From the NCBI RefSeq assembly GCF_900105395.1, contig NZ_LT629775.1, positions 6,413,501 to 6,477,500 on the forward strand: 64,000 bases of DNA. Reading direction: 5' to 3'. The notes under the pieces were generated by a model. That model did no database searches, was not told the DNA's origin, and was given only the letters and a program-made list of their open reading frames with translations. This document shows, in pieces, positions 43,253 to 53,511 of this stretch. The first letter of the stretch is position 1. Each line of letters starts with the position of its first letter. The stretch is from Streptomyces sp. TLI_053 (GTDB lineage: Bacteria > Actinomycetota > Actinomycetes > Streptomycetales > Streptomycetaceae). A program made the position numbers and the translations under genes.

Positions 43253-43888
43253 TCAGTGCCCGTCGGGCAGGTGCAGGCCGAGTCCGGCCAGCCCGTTCAG
43301 GAACAGCTCGACGCCGACCGCCGCCAGCAGCAGTCCGAGCAGCCGGGAGAGCACCTCCAGCGAGGTGCGGTGGCTGCGCCGCATCAGCGGGGCGAGCAGG
43401 GCGACGCAGACGTAGTTGATCAGCACCACCGCGATGTAGGCGCCGGCCACGGTGGTGCGCCAGCCCCAGTCGTCCTTGGTGAGCGAGGCGACCAGCACCG
43501 CGGTGACCGCGAGCGGGCTGGCCAGGTAGGGCAGCAGCAGCTCGCGGATGCCGTCCACCAGCGGGCTGACGAGGTGCTCGTCCTCCACGTCGGTGCCCCA
43601 GCCCAGGTGGACCCCGAAGACCAGGGCGACCGCGTAGACGAAGAAGATCAGCCCGCCGGCGAGCTGCAGCGACTGGTCGCTGATGTGGAACAGCGTGGTG
43701 ACGAAGTCCGCGCTGAGGGCCATCACCGCACCGATCACGGCGGAGACGACGGTGCTCCACGCCGCGAGGCGCCGCAGCTCCCCGGTGGTCCGGGTGGTGG
43801 CCAGCCGGGCGAAGGACAGCAGGACCTTCGGCGGGCCGACCACGGCGAAGAAGGCGATGAAGGCGCTGCTCAGGTTGAAGACGAACAT
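43253..43888 (-). CDS. MarC-family integral membrane protein
   Basis: A 211-residue membrane protein with six hydrophobic segments and the MarC/UPF0056 pattern: an N-terminal FFAVVGPPKVLLSFARL and a mid-protein PLVDGIRELLLPYLASPLAV. The family's transport role is unproven; despite the name it is not established as a drug exporter. ATG 43888. Confidence 0.85.
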   Translation of the reverse strand: MFVFNLSSAFIAFFAVVGPPKVLLSFARLATTRTTGELRRLAAWSTVVSAVIGAVMALSADFVTTLFHISDQSLQLAGGLIFFVYAVALVFGVHLGWGTDVEDEHLVSPLVDGIRELLLPYLASPLAVTAVLVASLTKDDWGWRTTVAGAYIAVVLINYVCVALLAPLMRRSHRTSLEVLSRLLGLLLAAVGVELFLNGLAGLGLHLPDGH

Positions 43889-44069
43889 GGGCCAAGCATG
43901 GCCGCGACAATCACCGCCGCCCGGCCGCCACGCCCCCGGCCGGTTATTCCCTCTCGCGCCGTCATTCGCCCGAACGGCCGCCCCGGGTCGAGTGGGGCCG
44001 TCGTTTCCGGTGCCATGGAAGCCGGACCTCCCCACCATTCGGCGGAGGGCTCCCGAAGGGGACTTCGAC

Positions 44070-44630
44070 ATGGCTCTGAACCGTAAGGACCTGGGTCTGC
44101 TGGCCCTGCGCGGCGCCGTCGGCGGTGTGCTGATCGCCCACGGCACCCAGAAGCTGTTCGGCTGGTTCGGCGGTGGCGGCCTGGACGGCACCGCCAAGGC
44201 GATGGAGGCGATGGGCTTCCATCCGGCGCGCCAGAGCGCCCTGGCCGCCGGGCTCGGTGAGGCGGGCGGCGGCGCGATGCTGCTGGTCGGGCTGGCCACG
44301 CCGGCGGCCGGCGCGGTGGTGGCCGGCACCATGGCCGGCGCGGTCGCGGTGCACGCCCCGGCCGGCTTCTTCGTGATGTCCGGCGGCTACGAGTACCCGG
44401 CGTTCCTGGGCGCGACCGGGCTGGCGCTGGGGCTGGCCGGCCCCGGCCGGTACTCGGTCGACCACCTGACCGGGCACGCCTTCGACCAGCCGTGGGTCGG
44501 CGCCCTGGCCTTCGTGGCGAGCGCAGCCTCCGCGTACGGCGTGGTGGCCCGCCGGCGGCACGCCGTCCGGCTGGCGGAGGAGCGCGCGGCGGTGGAGGCG
44601 GACACCCAGGACGGCTCCGGGCTCTCCTGA
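44070..44630 (+). CDS. DoxX-family membrane protein
   Basis: A 186-residue protein with four hydrophobic segments of the DoxX type: LALRGAVGGVLIAHGTQKLFGWFGG near the start and LAAGLGEAGGGAMLLVGLATPAAG in the second helix pair. DoxX proteins are small membrane proteins tied to thiol or quinone redox chemistry. ATG 44070 follows GAAGGGG. A stretch of 11-bp repeats follows the stop codon. Confidence 0.85.
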   Translation: MALNRKDLGLLALRGAVGGVLIAHGTQKLFGWFGGGGLDGTAKAMEAMGFHPARQSALAAGLGEAGGGAMLLVGLATPAAGAVVAGTMAGAVAVHAPAGFFVMSGGYEYPAFLGATGLALGLAGPGRYSVDHLTGHAFDQPWVGALAFVASAASAYGVVARRRHAVRLAEERAAVEADTQDGSGLS

Positions 44631-44656
44631 GGCCGCTCGTGCTCCGGGCCGGGGCG

Positions 44657-44722
44657 CCCCCGAACCGCCCCCGAACCGCCCCCGAACCCCACCCGAACGC
44701 CGCCCGAACCTCACCCGAACGC
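44657..44722 (+). repeat. 11-bp tandem repeats, six units
   Basis: Units starting at 44657, 44668, 44679, 44690, 44701 and 44712 share the core cccgaac. The first three are nearly identical (cccccgaaccS). They lie between the DoxX gene and the lipoprotein gene. Confidence 0.8.
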
Positions 44723-44851
44723 CCCCGTCCGGCGCCGCCCGGCCGGGCTCACCCGAACGCACCACCCCTGTTGGCGAGCGTCTCCCGGCCCCCGGAACGT
44801 GGGCGGGGAGGCGCGCCGGGCCCCCGGCGCCGGCCAGAATCGAGGACCCCG

Positions 44852-45604
44852 ATGGACCGCCAGCCGCTCCGCCGCACCGCGGCTCCGCCCCGCCGGACCG
44901 CTGCCACCTCCGCCACCTCCGCCACCACTGCCACCACTGCCACCACTGCCACCCCAGTCATCTCCGTCGCCGACGGGACCGGCACTGCCGCCGCCACCCC
45001 GCGCCCGGCCGCGCCGCCGCGGCCCACCGCCGGGGACCCGCAGGCCCCCGCCGTCCGCCGGCCCGGCCGCGCCGTGGCCGCGGTCGTGGGTGCCGCCCTG
45101 CTCGGCGGCGCCGCGCTGGCGGGCTGCTCGTCGAGCAGCAGCGCGGGCAGCGCGGTCTCCTCGGCCGCCGGCCAGGTGGGGTCGGGCATCGCGGGAGCGG
45201 CCTCCGCCGCCGCCTCGGCCGCGAGTTCGGCGCTCGCCTCGGCGGCCGGCGGGATCTCCTCGTCCCTGGCCTCCGCGGCCTCCTCCGCCCAGGCCGCGGC
45301 CTCCTCGGCGCTCGCCGGGGTCAAGGGCGGCCTGGACGCGAAGGCGGACGTCTCGGCGGGGGCGGTGTCCTTCACGGACGGCAAGGCCCAGACGACGCTG
45401 ACCGTCACCAACCACGAGCAGCAGGGCAGCGCCCGGTACGTGGTCCAGGTCAACTTCACCGACGACAGCGGCAACGTGCTGGACGCGACCGCGGTGACCG
45501 TGCCGGACGTCGAGGCCGGGAAGAGCACCGAGGCGAAGGCGCTCAGCAACCGGGACCTCTCCGGCTCGGTGAAGGCCGTGGTCGCCAATGCCGTCCGGTA
45601 CTGA
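44852..45604 (+). CDS. Putative lipoprotein with C-terminal FxLYD-like domain
   Basis: A 250-residue reading with three parts. Residues 1-70 are a low-complexity Ala/Thr/Pro/Arg stretch. Residues about 73-92 are a hydrophobic helix ending in the lipobox LAGC followed by a Ser/Ala-rich spacer. The C-terminal 95 residues are a beta-rich FxLYD-like domain (TTLTVTNHEQQGSARYVVQVNF). A lipoprotein signal normally starts near the N-terminus, so the real start may be a GTG around 45070, just before the helix; ATG 44852 is the annotated default. Probably membrane-anchored outside the cell. Confidence 0.6.
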   Translation: MDRQPLRRTAAPPRRTAATSATSATTATTATTATPVISVADGTGTAAATPRPAAPPRPTAGDPQAPAVRRPGRAVAAVVGAALLGGAALAGCSSSSSAGSAVSSAAGQVGSGIAGAASAAASAASSALASAAGGISSSLASAASSAQAAASSALAGVKGGLDAKADVSAGAVSFTDGKAQTTLTVTNHEQQGSARYVVQVNFTDDSGNVLDATAVTVPDVEAGKSTEAKALSNRDLSGSVKAVVANAVRY

Positions 45605-45611
45605 GCGGACC

Positions 45612-45632
45612 CGGCCGACTCCGGGTCGGCCG
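45612..45632 (+). terminator. Terminator after the lipoprotein gene
   Basis: 8-bp arms (45612-45619 and 45625-45632) around a 5-base loop, 7 bp after the stop codon. Confidence 0.5.
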
Positions 45633-45726
45633 TCCGACCTCCTCCGCTCCCGTTGACCCCCAGGTCAGCGGGGGCGGACGCGTTCCGGCGGAACCTTAAC
45701 GGCGGCTCAAGCCGCAACATCACCCC

Positions 45727-45756
45727 TTGACGGGGTAGTTGGTCTAGTCCATTTTA
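45727..45756 (+). promoter_or_regulatory. Chitinase promoter with a DasR-like operator (dre)
   Basis: TTGACG at 45727-45732 is a good -35 box and an ATTTTA-like -10 lies at about 45751. Between them, tggtctagtcca at 45740-45751 matches the inner dre palindrome tggtctagacca except for one position. DasR is the GntR-family repressor of chitin and N-acetylglucosamine genes in streptomycetes, and the site overlaps the spacer and -10 where it would block transcription. The leader to ATG 45952 is about 190 bases long. Confidence 0.75.
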
Positions 45757-45951
45757 GTGCCCAGGTGCAGGGAGCCCCTGAGCCGGCGTCAGCGGTTCGC
45801 CGCTGGCGCCGGTTCGGCATATCCCGGCGTCCGTCAAGGCATGTTCCGTTCGATTCCCCCATCCCGTTCTGTCATGTCCTGGTCGTACGGCCCCACCCCG
45901 TGCGCACGTTCCCGGACCGGCGGAATCCCCCACACCAGGAGTCACGCACCC

Positions 45952-47763
<1,812 letters not shown>

Positions 47764-47820
47764 CCCCGTAGTACCGACCGGGTGAGGACCTGACGGACCC
47801 TCGTTCCCGTCGCACCGAGC

Positions 47821-47858
47821 GTCCGGCCCGCCGGGGGACATCCCCCGGCGGGCCGGAC
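47821..47858 (+). terminator. Terminator after the chitinase gene
   Basis: Perfect 17-bp arms (47821-47837 and 47842-47858) around a 4-base loop, followed by gtctttc. It probably serves both the chitinase gene and the convergent MarR gene. Confidence 0.8.
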
Positions 47859-47898
47859 GTCTTTCGGTGCCCGGACGTCTTTCGTGCCCGGGCGAGGG

Positions 47899-48459
47899 TC
47901 AGTCCTGGTCGGCGGTGCGCCCCGGGGTGTCCGGCCGGCTCTCCTCGATCCGCCGCAGCATCCGGGCCAGCATCCCGGCGAGCACCGCGCGGTCCTCGCC
48001 GACGACGTCCTGGAGCAGCTCCTCCTCGAAGACGGCGGCCATCCGCATCGACTCCAGCCACTTGTCCCGGCCGAGGTCGGTCAGCTCGATGATCACCCGG
48101 ACCCGGTTGGCCTCGTCCCGGTCCCGGGTGACCAGGCCCTCGGCCACCATCCGGTCGACCCGGTGGGTCATCGCGGCCGGGGTCAGCCCGAGCCGCTTCG
48201 CCAGCTCGCCCGGCCCGAGCCGGTACGGGCTGCCGGACACCACCAGCGCCTTGAGCACCTCCCACTCCGCGGCCGTGATTCCCAGCACAGTGAGCTGCCG
48301 GTCGTAGGCGACGGTCATCCGCCGGGCGACCCGGGAGAGGGTCTGCACGATGGTCTCGACCTGGGGGTCCACGGTGGGGAACTCCCGCTGGTAGAGCGCC
48401 ACCTGCTCGGCGATGCCCAGCTCGCGGGCGGTGGCCGGCGCGGGCTTCTCTGCAGTCAT
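47899..48459 (-). CDS. MarR-family transcriptional regulator
   Basis: A 186-residue MarR protein with a winged HTH at about residues 65-135 (ITAAEWEVLKALVVSG, LGPGELAKRLGLTPAAMTHRVDRMVAEGLV, wing RDRDEANRVRVIIELT). ATG 48459 is chosen; an in-frame GTG lies two codons upstream. It is divergent from an MFS exporter gene, and the shared 170 bp holds several TTAAG/TAAGAC repeats that probably bind it. This is the usual arrangement of a MarR repressor controlling an efflux pump. Confidence 0.88.
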   Translation of the reverse strand: MTAEKPAPATARELGIAEQVALYQREFPTVDPQVETIVQTLSRVARRMTVAYDRQLTVLGITAAEWEVLKALVVSGSPYRLGPGELAKRLGLTPAAMTHRVDRMVAEGLVTRDRDEANRVRVIIELTDLGRDKWLESMRMAAVFEEELLQDVVGEDRAVLAGMLARMLRRIEESRPDTPGRTADQD

Positions 48460-48489
48460 GCGGACCAGTGTCGCATGTGGGGTGCACTC

Positions 48490-48570
48490 CTTAAGACTTT
48501 GACTCCACACTCTTCCGGTGCTAAGACTTTAGGGTCAAACTTTAGCTCTTAAGTCTTCCGGGCTTAAGAG
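48490..48570. promoter_or_regulatory. Cluster of TAAGAC/TTAAG repeats between MarR and MFS genes
   Basis: cttaagacttt (48490-48500), ctaagactttag (48521-48532), ctcttaagtctt (48546-48557) and gcttaagag (48562-48570) recur in an AT-rich patch between divergent genes. They are probably operators of the adjacent MarR protein overlapping the promoters. Confidence 0.6.
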
Positions 48571-48629
48571 TATCCAGTGAAAATCGACGAAGCCCCGACG
48601 GGCGGAGTCCACAGGAAGGGGTGTGCACG

Positions 48630-49967
48630 GTGACCGGCACGGTGAAGCAGCAGAGGCAGCAGCGACGTGGAGCGGGCGGCCCGCTGCGCCGCGTCCAGAT
48701 CGGGAACGCGCTCAGCGCGTTCGGCAGCGGGTTCACGATGCCGTACATGTTCGTGTACGTGGACCAGGTGCGCGGGCTGGGCTCCCTGGCCGCCGGGATG
48801 GTGTTCACCGTCTTCGCGCTGGCCGCGCTCGCCGTGCTGCCGTTCACCGGCCGGGGCATCGACCGCTACGGCCCGCGCCCGGTGCTGCTGGCCGGCGCCG
48901 CGCTGGCCGCCACCGGCGCGTTCGCCTTCGGGCACGCCACCGGCACCCCGGCCCTGCTGGTCTCCTCGTTCCTGTTCGGCGCGGGTGTCACCACCTGCCA
49001 GCCGGCGCTCGCCACGATGATCGTCCGCTGCTCCACGGCCGCGACCCGTTCGCACGCCTTCGCGCTCCAGTTCACCCTGATCAACCTGGGCATGGGCATC
49101 GGCGCGCTGGTCGGCGGGCAGATCGTGGACGTCGCCGACCCGGCCAGCCTGACCCGGCTGTTCACCATCGAGGCGGTGACCTTCCTCGGCCTCGCCCTGG
49201 TGACCGGCACCGCGCGGATCCCGAAGGCCGCGCCGGTGCTCGTCCAGGACGGCGCCGACGCCCCGCGGGGCCTGCGCGCCCTGGTCGCCGACAAGGCCAT
49301 GCTCCGGCTCTGCGTGCTCGCCGGGCTGATCTTCTTCACCTGCTACGGCCAGTTCGAGTCCGGCGTCGCGGCCTTCGCCACCGACACCGTCGGCACCGCC
49401 CCGTCCACCCTCGGCATCGCCATCGGCGCCAACGCGCTGACCATCGTGGTGCTGCAGATGTTCATGGTGCGGATCACCGCCCGCCGCCGCCGCACCACCG
49501 CGATGGCCGCCGCCGGCGTGGTCTGGCTCGGCGCCTGGGCGATGGCCCTGGTGGCCGGTCTGGTCCGGACCGAGGCGATGGCCGCCACGGTCGCGATCGT
49601 CTCGATCTACGCCCTGTTCGGCGTCGGCGAGTCGCTGCTCGCCCCGACCATGGGCCCGATCGTCGCGGACCTCGCCCCGGCCCGGCTGCTCGGCACCTAC
49701 AACTCCGGCTACGCCCTGGTGAAGCAGGTCGCGATCGCCGTCGGCCCCGCCGTGGGCGTGCTGCTGGTCGGCTCCGGCACCTGGCCGCTCTACCTGGCGG
49801 CGATGGCCGGCTGCACCGTGCTGATCGTGGTCCTGGCGCTGCGCCTGCGGCCCCACCTCACCGCGGCCCAGGACAACGCGGCTCCCTCGGTCGGGGACGA
49901 GCAGGCCCCCGCCACCCCGGTCCGCACCCCGGCCCGGCCGGTCCGGGAGCTGCAGGCCGCCGCCTGA
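48630..49967 (+). CDS. MFS transporter controlled by the divergent MarR gene
   Basis: A 445-residue protein with twelve hydrophobic segments. It has the MFS loop-2/3 signature FTGRGIDRYGPRPVLLAGA and a long periplasmic-to-cytoplasmic alternation typical of drug exporters. GTG 48630 follows AGGAAGGGG; GTG 48621 is possible. The divergent MarR gene and the repeat cluster suggest induction by the exported compound. A hairpin terminator follows the gene. Confidence 0.85.
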   Translation: MTGTVKQQRQQRRGAGGPLRRVQIGNALSAFGSGFTMPYMFVYVDQVRGLGSLAAGMVFTVFALAALAVLPFTGRGIDRYGPRPVLLAGAALAATGAFAFGHATGTPALLVSSFLFGAGVTTCQPALATMIVRCSTAATRSHAFALQFTLINLGMGIGALVGGQIVDVADPASLTRLFTIEAVTFLGLALVTGTARIPKAAPVLVQDGADAPRGLRALVADKAMLRLCVLAGLIFFTCYGQFESGVAAFATDTVGTAPSTLGIAIGANALTIVVLQMFMVRITARRRRTTAMAAAGVVWLGAWAMALVAGLVRTEAMAATVAIVSIYALFGVGESLLAPTMGPIVADLAPARLLGTYNSGYALVKQVAIAVGPAVGVLLVGSGTWPLYLAAMAGCTVLIVVLALRLRPHLTAAQDNAAPSVGDEQAPATPVRTPARPVRELQAAA

Positions 49968-49986
49968 CCGCGCCGCCCGACCGCCC

Positions 49987-50029
49987 CGCGACGGGCGCCC
50001 GACAGGTCACCTGTCCGGCGCCCGTCGCG
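49987..50029 (+). terminator. Terminator after the MFS gene
   Basis: A nearly continuous 21-bp stem (49987-50007 with 50009-50029) containing one mismatch. Confidence 0.65.
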
Positions 50030-50140
50030 CTTGGTTTCGCGCCCACCGGCACATAGTGTCGGTGGCTGTTGACCGTCCGGCCCGACCCCCTCGGGGCCGG
50101 CACCCGGCGAGAACGGCGAAGCGGCGAGGCTACCGAGACC

Positions 50141-51769
50141 ATGACCCAAGCGGCGCTCACCCACCCACCGGCCGCGACGGAGCCCGCCGCCCCGGCACCG
50201 GAGCGGCGAGGGCTGCCGCGCCTGGCGGCGGCCCGCTGGGACTGGCTCGGGCCGATCACGGTGGCGCTCTTCGCCGGTCTGCTGCGGTTCTGGAACCTCG
50301 GCCACCCCAACGCCTTCGTCTTCGACGAGACCTACTACCCCAAGGACGCCTGGTCCCTGCTGCAACAGGGTTACGAGGGCACCTGGCCGGAGCACGCGAA
50401 CGAGCAGGTGCTCGCCGTCCCGCAGCAGATCCCGCTCACCTCGGCGCCCGAGTTCATCGCCCACCCGCCGCTCGGCAAGTGGGTGATCTCGCTCGGCGAG
50501 TGGGCCTTCGGCCTGCACCCCTTCGGCTGGCGCTTCATGACCGCGCTGCTCGGCACCGTCACCGTGCTGATGCTGGCCCGGATCGGCCGCCGGCTCTTCG
50601 GCTCCACCCTGATCGGCTGCACCGCCGCCCTGCTGATGGCCGTGGACGGCCTGCAACTGGTGATGAGCCGGGTCGGCCTGCTCGACGGCGTCCAGATGTT
50701 CTTCGTCCTGGCCGCCTTCGGCGCGCTGCTGATCGACCGCGACCACGCCCGGGACCGGCTCGCCGCCGTCCTCCCCGACCGGGGCGGGGACACCGTCCGG
50801 CTCGGGTGGCGGCCCTGGCGGATCGCCGCCGGCGTCTGCCTGGGCGCCGCCGCCGGGGTCAAGTGGAACGGCGTCATGGTGCTGGCCGCCTTCGGTGTGC
50901 TCACCGTGCTGTGGGACCGGTCCGGCCGCCGCTGGGCCGGCGCCCGCCGCCCCTGGCGCTCGATGCTCCGCCGGGACGCCGCGCCCGCCTTCCTCGCCAC
51001 GGTCGGCGCCGCGTTCGTGGTCTACGTCGGCGGCTGGGCCGGCTGGCTGTTCACCGGCGGCGGCAAGGGCGCGACCGGCGGCGGCTTCGACCGGCACTGG
51101 GCCGACGACCGGGCCGGGCTCTCCCCGGACAGTTTCCTCGGCGTCCCGCTGCCGCAGCTCCCGATGAGCTGGGTGCCCGCGCCGCTGCGCAGCCTCTGGC
51201 ACTACCACGCGCAGATGTACGACTTCAACACCGGCCTCAGCAGCCCGCACACCTACCAGTCCAACCCGTTCAGCTGGCTGGTCCAGGGCCGGCCGGTCTC
51301 GATGTACTGGGAGCAGGTGCCGGCCGGCCAGCGCGGCTGCACCGCGTCCGGCGGCTGCGCGGCGCAGATCCTCGGCCTCGGCACCCCGCTGCTCTGGTGG
51401 ACGGCCTGCTTCGCCCTGGTCTACCTGCTCTGGCGGTGGGCCTTCCGCCGGGACTGGCGCTCCGGCGCGGTGCTGTGCGCGGTGGCCGGCGTCTACCTGC
51501 CGTGGTTCCAGTACCAGGAGCGGACGGTCTTCTCCTTCTACATGGTGGTGCTCGTCCCCTTCCTCTGCCTGGCCGTGGCGCAGATGCTGGGGGCGATGCT
51601 CGGCCCCGAGGGCTGCTCGCCCGAACGGCGGCGGATCGGCGCGGCCGGGGCCGGGCTGGTCGTGCTCGCGATCATGGCCTGCTTCGCCTTCTTCTACCCG
51701 CTGTACACCGCGGAGGTGATCCCGATGACGTCCTGGCAGGACCGGATGTGGTTCACCACCTGGATCTGA
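50141..51769 (+). CDS. Protein O-mannosyltransferase (Pmt, GT39)
   Basis: A 542-residue polytopic membrane protein of the dolichyl/polyprenyl-phosphate-mannose-protein mannosyltransferase family. The catalytic acidic pair is Asp62-Glu63 in FVFDETYYPKDAW on the first outer loop. PPLGKWVI, MSRVGLLDG, GVKWNG and the C-terminal FSFYMVVLVPF are also family landmarks. It glycosylates exported proteins using polyprenyl-phosphate mannose. ATG 50141 is chosen; TTG 50069 would add a basic leader. It is followed after 3 bp by an ABC-type permease gene. Confidence 0.9.
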   Translation: MTQAALTHPPAATEPAAPAPERRGLPRLAAARWDWLGPITVALFAGLLRFWNLGHPNAFVFDETYYPKDAWSLLQQGYEGTWPEHANEQVLAVPQQIPLTSAPEFIAHPPLGKWVISLGEWAFGLHPFGWRFMTALLGTVTVLMLARIGRRLFGSTLIGCTAALLMAVDGLQLVMSRVGLLDGVQMFFVLAAFGALLIDRDHARDRLAAVLPDRGGDTVRLGWRPWRIAAGVCLGAAAGVKWNGVMVLAAFGVLTVLWDRSGRRWAGARRPWRSMLRRDAAPAFLATVGAAFVVYVGGWAGWLFTGGGKGATGGGFDRHWADDRAGLSPDSFLGVPLPQLPMSWVPAPLRSLWHYHAQMYDFNTGLSSPHTYQSNPFSWLVQGRPVSMYWEQVPAGQRGCTASGGCAAQILGLGTPLLWWTACFALVYLLWRWAFRRDWRSGAVLCAVAGVYLPWFQYQERTVFSFYMVVLVPFLCLAVAQMLGAMLGPEGCSPERRRIGAAGAGLVVLAIMACFAFFYPLYTAEVIPMTSWQDRMWFTTWI

Positions 51770-51772
51770 CGG

Positions 51773-52558
51773 GTGCCCGGTGTCCTGTCGGCCGCCGGTG
51801 GGGGGCAGCTGCTGCCGGTGACCCCGGCGCTGGGCGCGGTCACCGCGGTGCTGCTGCTGGCCGCCGTCGCGGTGGCGGGGTGGGGCCGGCTCGGGCACGG
51901 GCGCGCGGTGCTGCGGGCCGGGCTGCGCGCGGTGGCCCAGCTCGCCGTCGTCGCGCTGGTGATCGCCTGGGTGGTCGACTCGCTGTGGTGGTCGGCGCTG
52001 TTCGTGCTGCTGATGTTCTCGGTCGCGGTGCGGACCGCCGGACGGCGGATGGTCCCGGGCCGGGGGCGGGCCTGGCTGTGGGCGGCCGCGCCGATCGGTG
52101 CCGGGGTGCTGCCGGTGCTGGTGCTGCTGCTCGGCAGCGGACTGCTGCCGCCGAAGGGCCTGTCGGTCATCCCGGTCGCCGGCATCCTGATCGGCGGCGC
52201 GCTCACCGCCACCTCGCTGTCCGGGCGGCGGGCCCTGGACGAGCTGCGCCAGCGGCACGGCGAGGTCGAGGCGGCGCTGGCGCTCGGCCTCGAGGAGCGG
52301 GACGCCCGGATGGAGATCTGCCGGACGGCCGCCGCCACCTCGCTCGTCCCGGCGCTCGACCAGACCCGGACGGTGGGCCTGGTCACGTTGCCGGGGGCGT
52401 TCGTGGGCATGCTGCTCGGCGGGGCCTCGCCGGTCCAGGCCGGCACGGTGCAGCTGTTCGTGCTGGTGGCGCTGCTCGCGGTGGAGTCGACGGCGGTCGT
52501 GGTGGTGCTGGAACTGGTCGGCCGGGGGCTGGTTCGGGCCGGCGGCCCGTCCGCGTAG
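51773..52558 (+). CDS. FetB/UPF0014-type ABC transporter permease
   Basis: A 261-residue membrane protein with about seven hydrophobic segments and the FetB/UPF0014 signature (GGALTATSLSGRRALDEL, GLVTLPGAFVGMLLGGASPVQAGTVQL). In E. coli FetA-FetB exports iron; the ATPase partner FetA is not adjacent here. GTG 51773 begins 3 bp after the Pmt stop, so translation may be coupled. Ahead lies the Mn2+ riboswitch of the next gene, giving this stretch a metal-export theme. Confidence 0.82.
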   Translation: MPGVLSAAGGGQLLPVTPALGAVTAVLLLAAVAVAGWGRLGHGRAVLRAGLRAVAQLAVVALVIAWVVDSLWWSALFVLLMFSVAVRTAGRRMVPGRGRAWLWAAAPIGAGVLPVLVLLLGSGLLPPKGLSVIPVAGILIGGALTATSLSGRRALDELRQRHGEVEAALALGLEERDARMEICRTAAATSLVPALDQTRTVGLVTLPGAFVGMLLGGASPVQAGTVQLFVLVALLAVESTAVVVVLELVGRGLVRAGGPSA

Positions 52559-52654
52559 GGCGGGCGCTCCGGGGCGGGCGGTCAGGCGTCCGGGGCGGGC
52601 GCTCCGGGCCGGCCGCGGTTCCGCGCCGGGCGGCCGGGAGCGGTGATCGGGTAG

Positions 52655-52775
52655 GCTTGGCCGAGTTGAAGGGGAGTAGCCCTCCACCGGACCGTCGACA
52701 TACTGGCCCCTCGGGGCCCGGCGCCCGGGGCACCGCGGATCTTCGTCCGTCGTGCCGGCGAGACCTTCGGCCGCA
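52655..52775 (+). ncRNA. yybP-ykoY (Mn2+) riboswitch
   Basis: The two conserved halves of the aptamer are present: GGGGAGTAGC (52671-52680) and GCCGGCGAGACC (52754-52765). They are enclosed by a closing helix, GGCCGA (52659-52664) with TCGGCC (52767-52772). This class senses Mn2+ and usually turns on Mn2+ exporters. The downstream gene encodes a GDT1-family protein, a known target of this riboswitch. About 125 bases remain between the aptamer and ATG 52899 for the expression platform, which I cannot define. Confidence 0.88.
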
Positions 52776-52898
52776 GTGCTGTGAACGTGGGCGCGTCCGT
52801 GCGTCCCGCGTGTCTTCCAACCAGCGCTGTCGGGCCGGAGCGACCCCTGACGGAGCTGCCCGCGGTCCGGCAGCCCGACCCGAGGGACACCACCCCCG

Positions 52899-53486
52899 AT
52901 GAGTCTGACCGTCGCCGCGATCACGTTCGGCATCGTCTTCCTGGCCGAACTGCCCGACAAGACCGCCCTGGCCAGCCTGATGCTCGGCGCCAAGTACCGG
53001 GCGAGCTACGTCTTCGCCGGCATCGCCGCCGCCTTCGCCCTCCAGGTGGGCATCGCCCTGGTCGCCGGGCAACTGCTCTCGCTGCTGCCGCAGCGCTGGG
53101 TCGAGGGCGTCACCGGTGTGCTGTTCCTGGCCGGTGCGGCGATGCTGCTGTTCCACGGCGGGGGCGACGAGGAGGACGGGCACGCCGCGAAGGAGCCCTC
53201 CGCGAACAGCTTCTGGAAGGTCGCCGGGGCCAGCTTCGTGGTCGTGGCGATCGCCGAGTTCGGCGACCTGACCCAGATCATGACCGCCAACCTGGCCGCC
53301 AAGTACGCCGACCCGCTGGCCGTGGGCCTGGGCGCCTGGCTGGCGCTGTGCGCGGTCGCGGGGATCGCGATCCTGGGCGGGCAGAAGCTGCTGAAGCACG
53401 TGCCGATGAAGATGATCATCCGGGTGGCGGCGGGCATCATGGTGCTGATGGCCGGGGTCAGCATCTTCCAGGCGATCACGGGCTGA
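52899..53486 (+). CDS. GDT1/TMEM165 (UPF0016) family Mn2+ exporter
   Basis: A 195-residue membrane protein with six hydrophobic segments and the two E-x-G-D-(K/R)-T-like motifs that define the family. ELPDKT near residue 17 has Pro in place of Gly; EFGDLT near residue 123 has Leu at the fifth position. The family exchanges Mn2+ or Ca2+, and bacterial members export Mn2+. An acidic, His-containing loop (GGGDEEDGH) separates the halves. ATG 52899 follows GAGGGA. The yybP-ykoY riboswitch upstream supports Mn2+-dependent expression. Confidence 0.9.
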   Translation: MSLTVAAITFGIVFLAELPDKTALASLMLGAKYRASYVFAGIAAAFALQVGIALVAGQLLSLLPQRWVEGVTGVLFLAGAAMLLFHGGGDEEDGHAAKEPSANSFWKVAGASFVVVAIAEFGDLTQIMTANLAAKYADPLAVGLGAWLALCAVAGIAILGGQKLLKHVPMKMIIRVAAGIMVLMAGVSIFQAITG

Positions 53487-53511
53487 CGGCCCGCCCGGGG
53501 ACGGTCCGGGG

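Noticed and set aside
41847..43910. Long minus-strand extension of the tryptophan dioxygenase frame up to 964 codons
   Set aside because: The upstream part is antisense to the Lrp, FMN reductase and MarC regions and is low-complexity; ATG 41846 with GGAGGG is the proper start.
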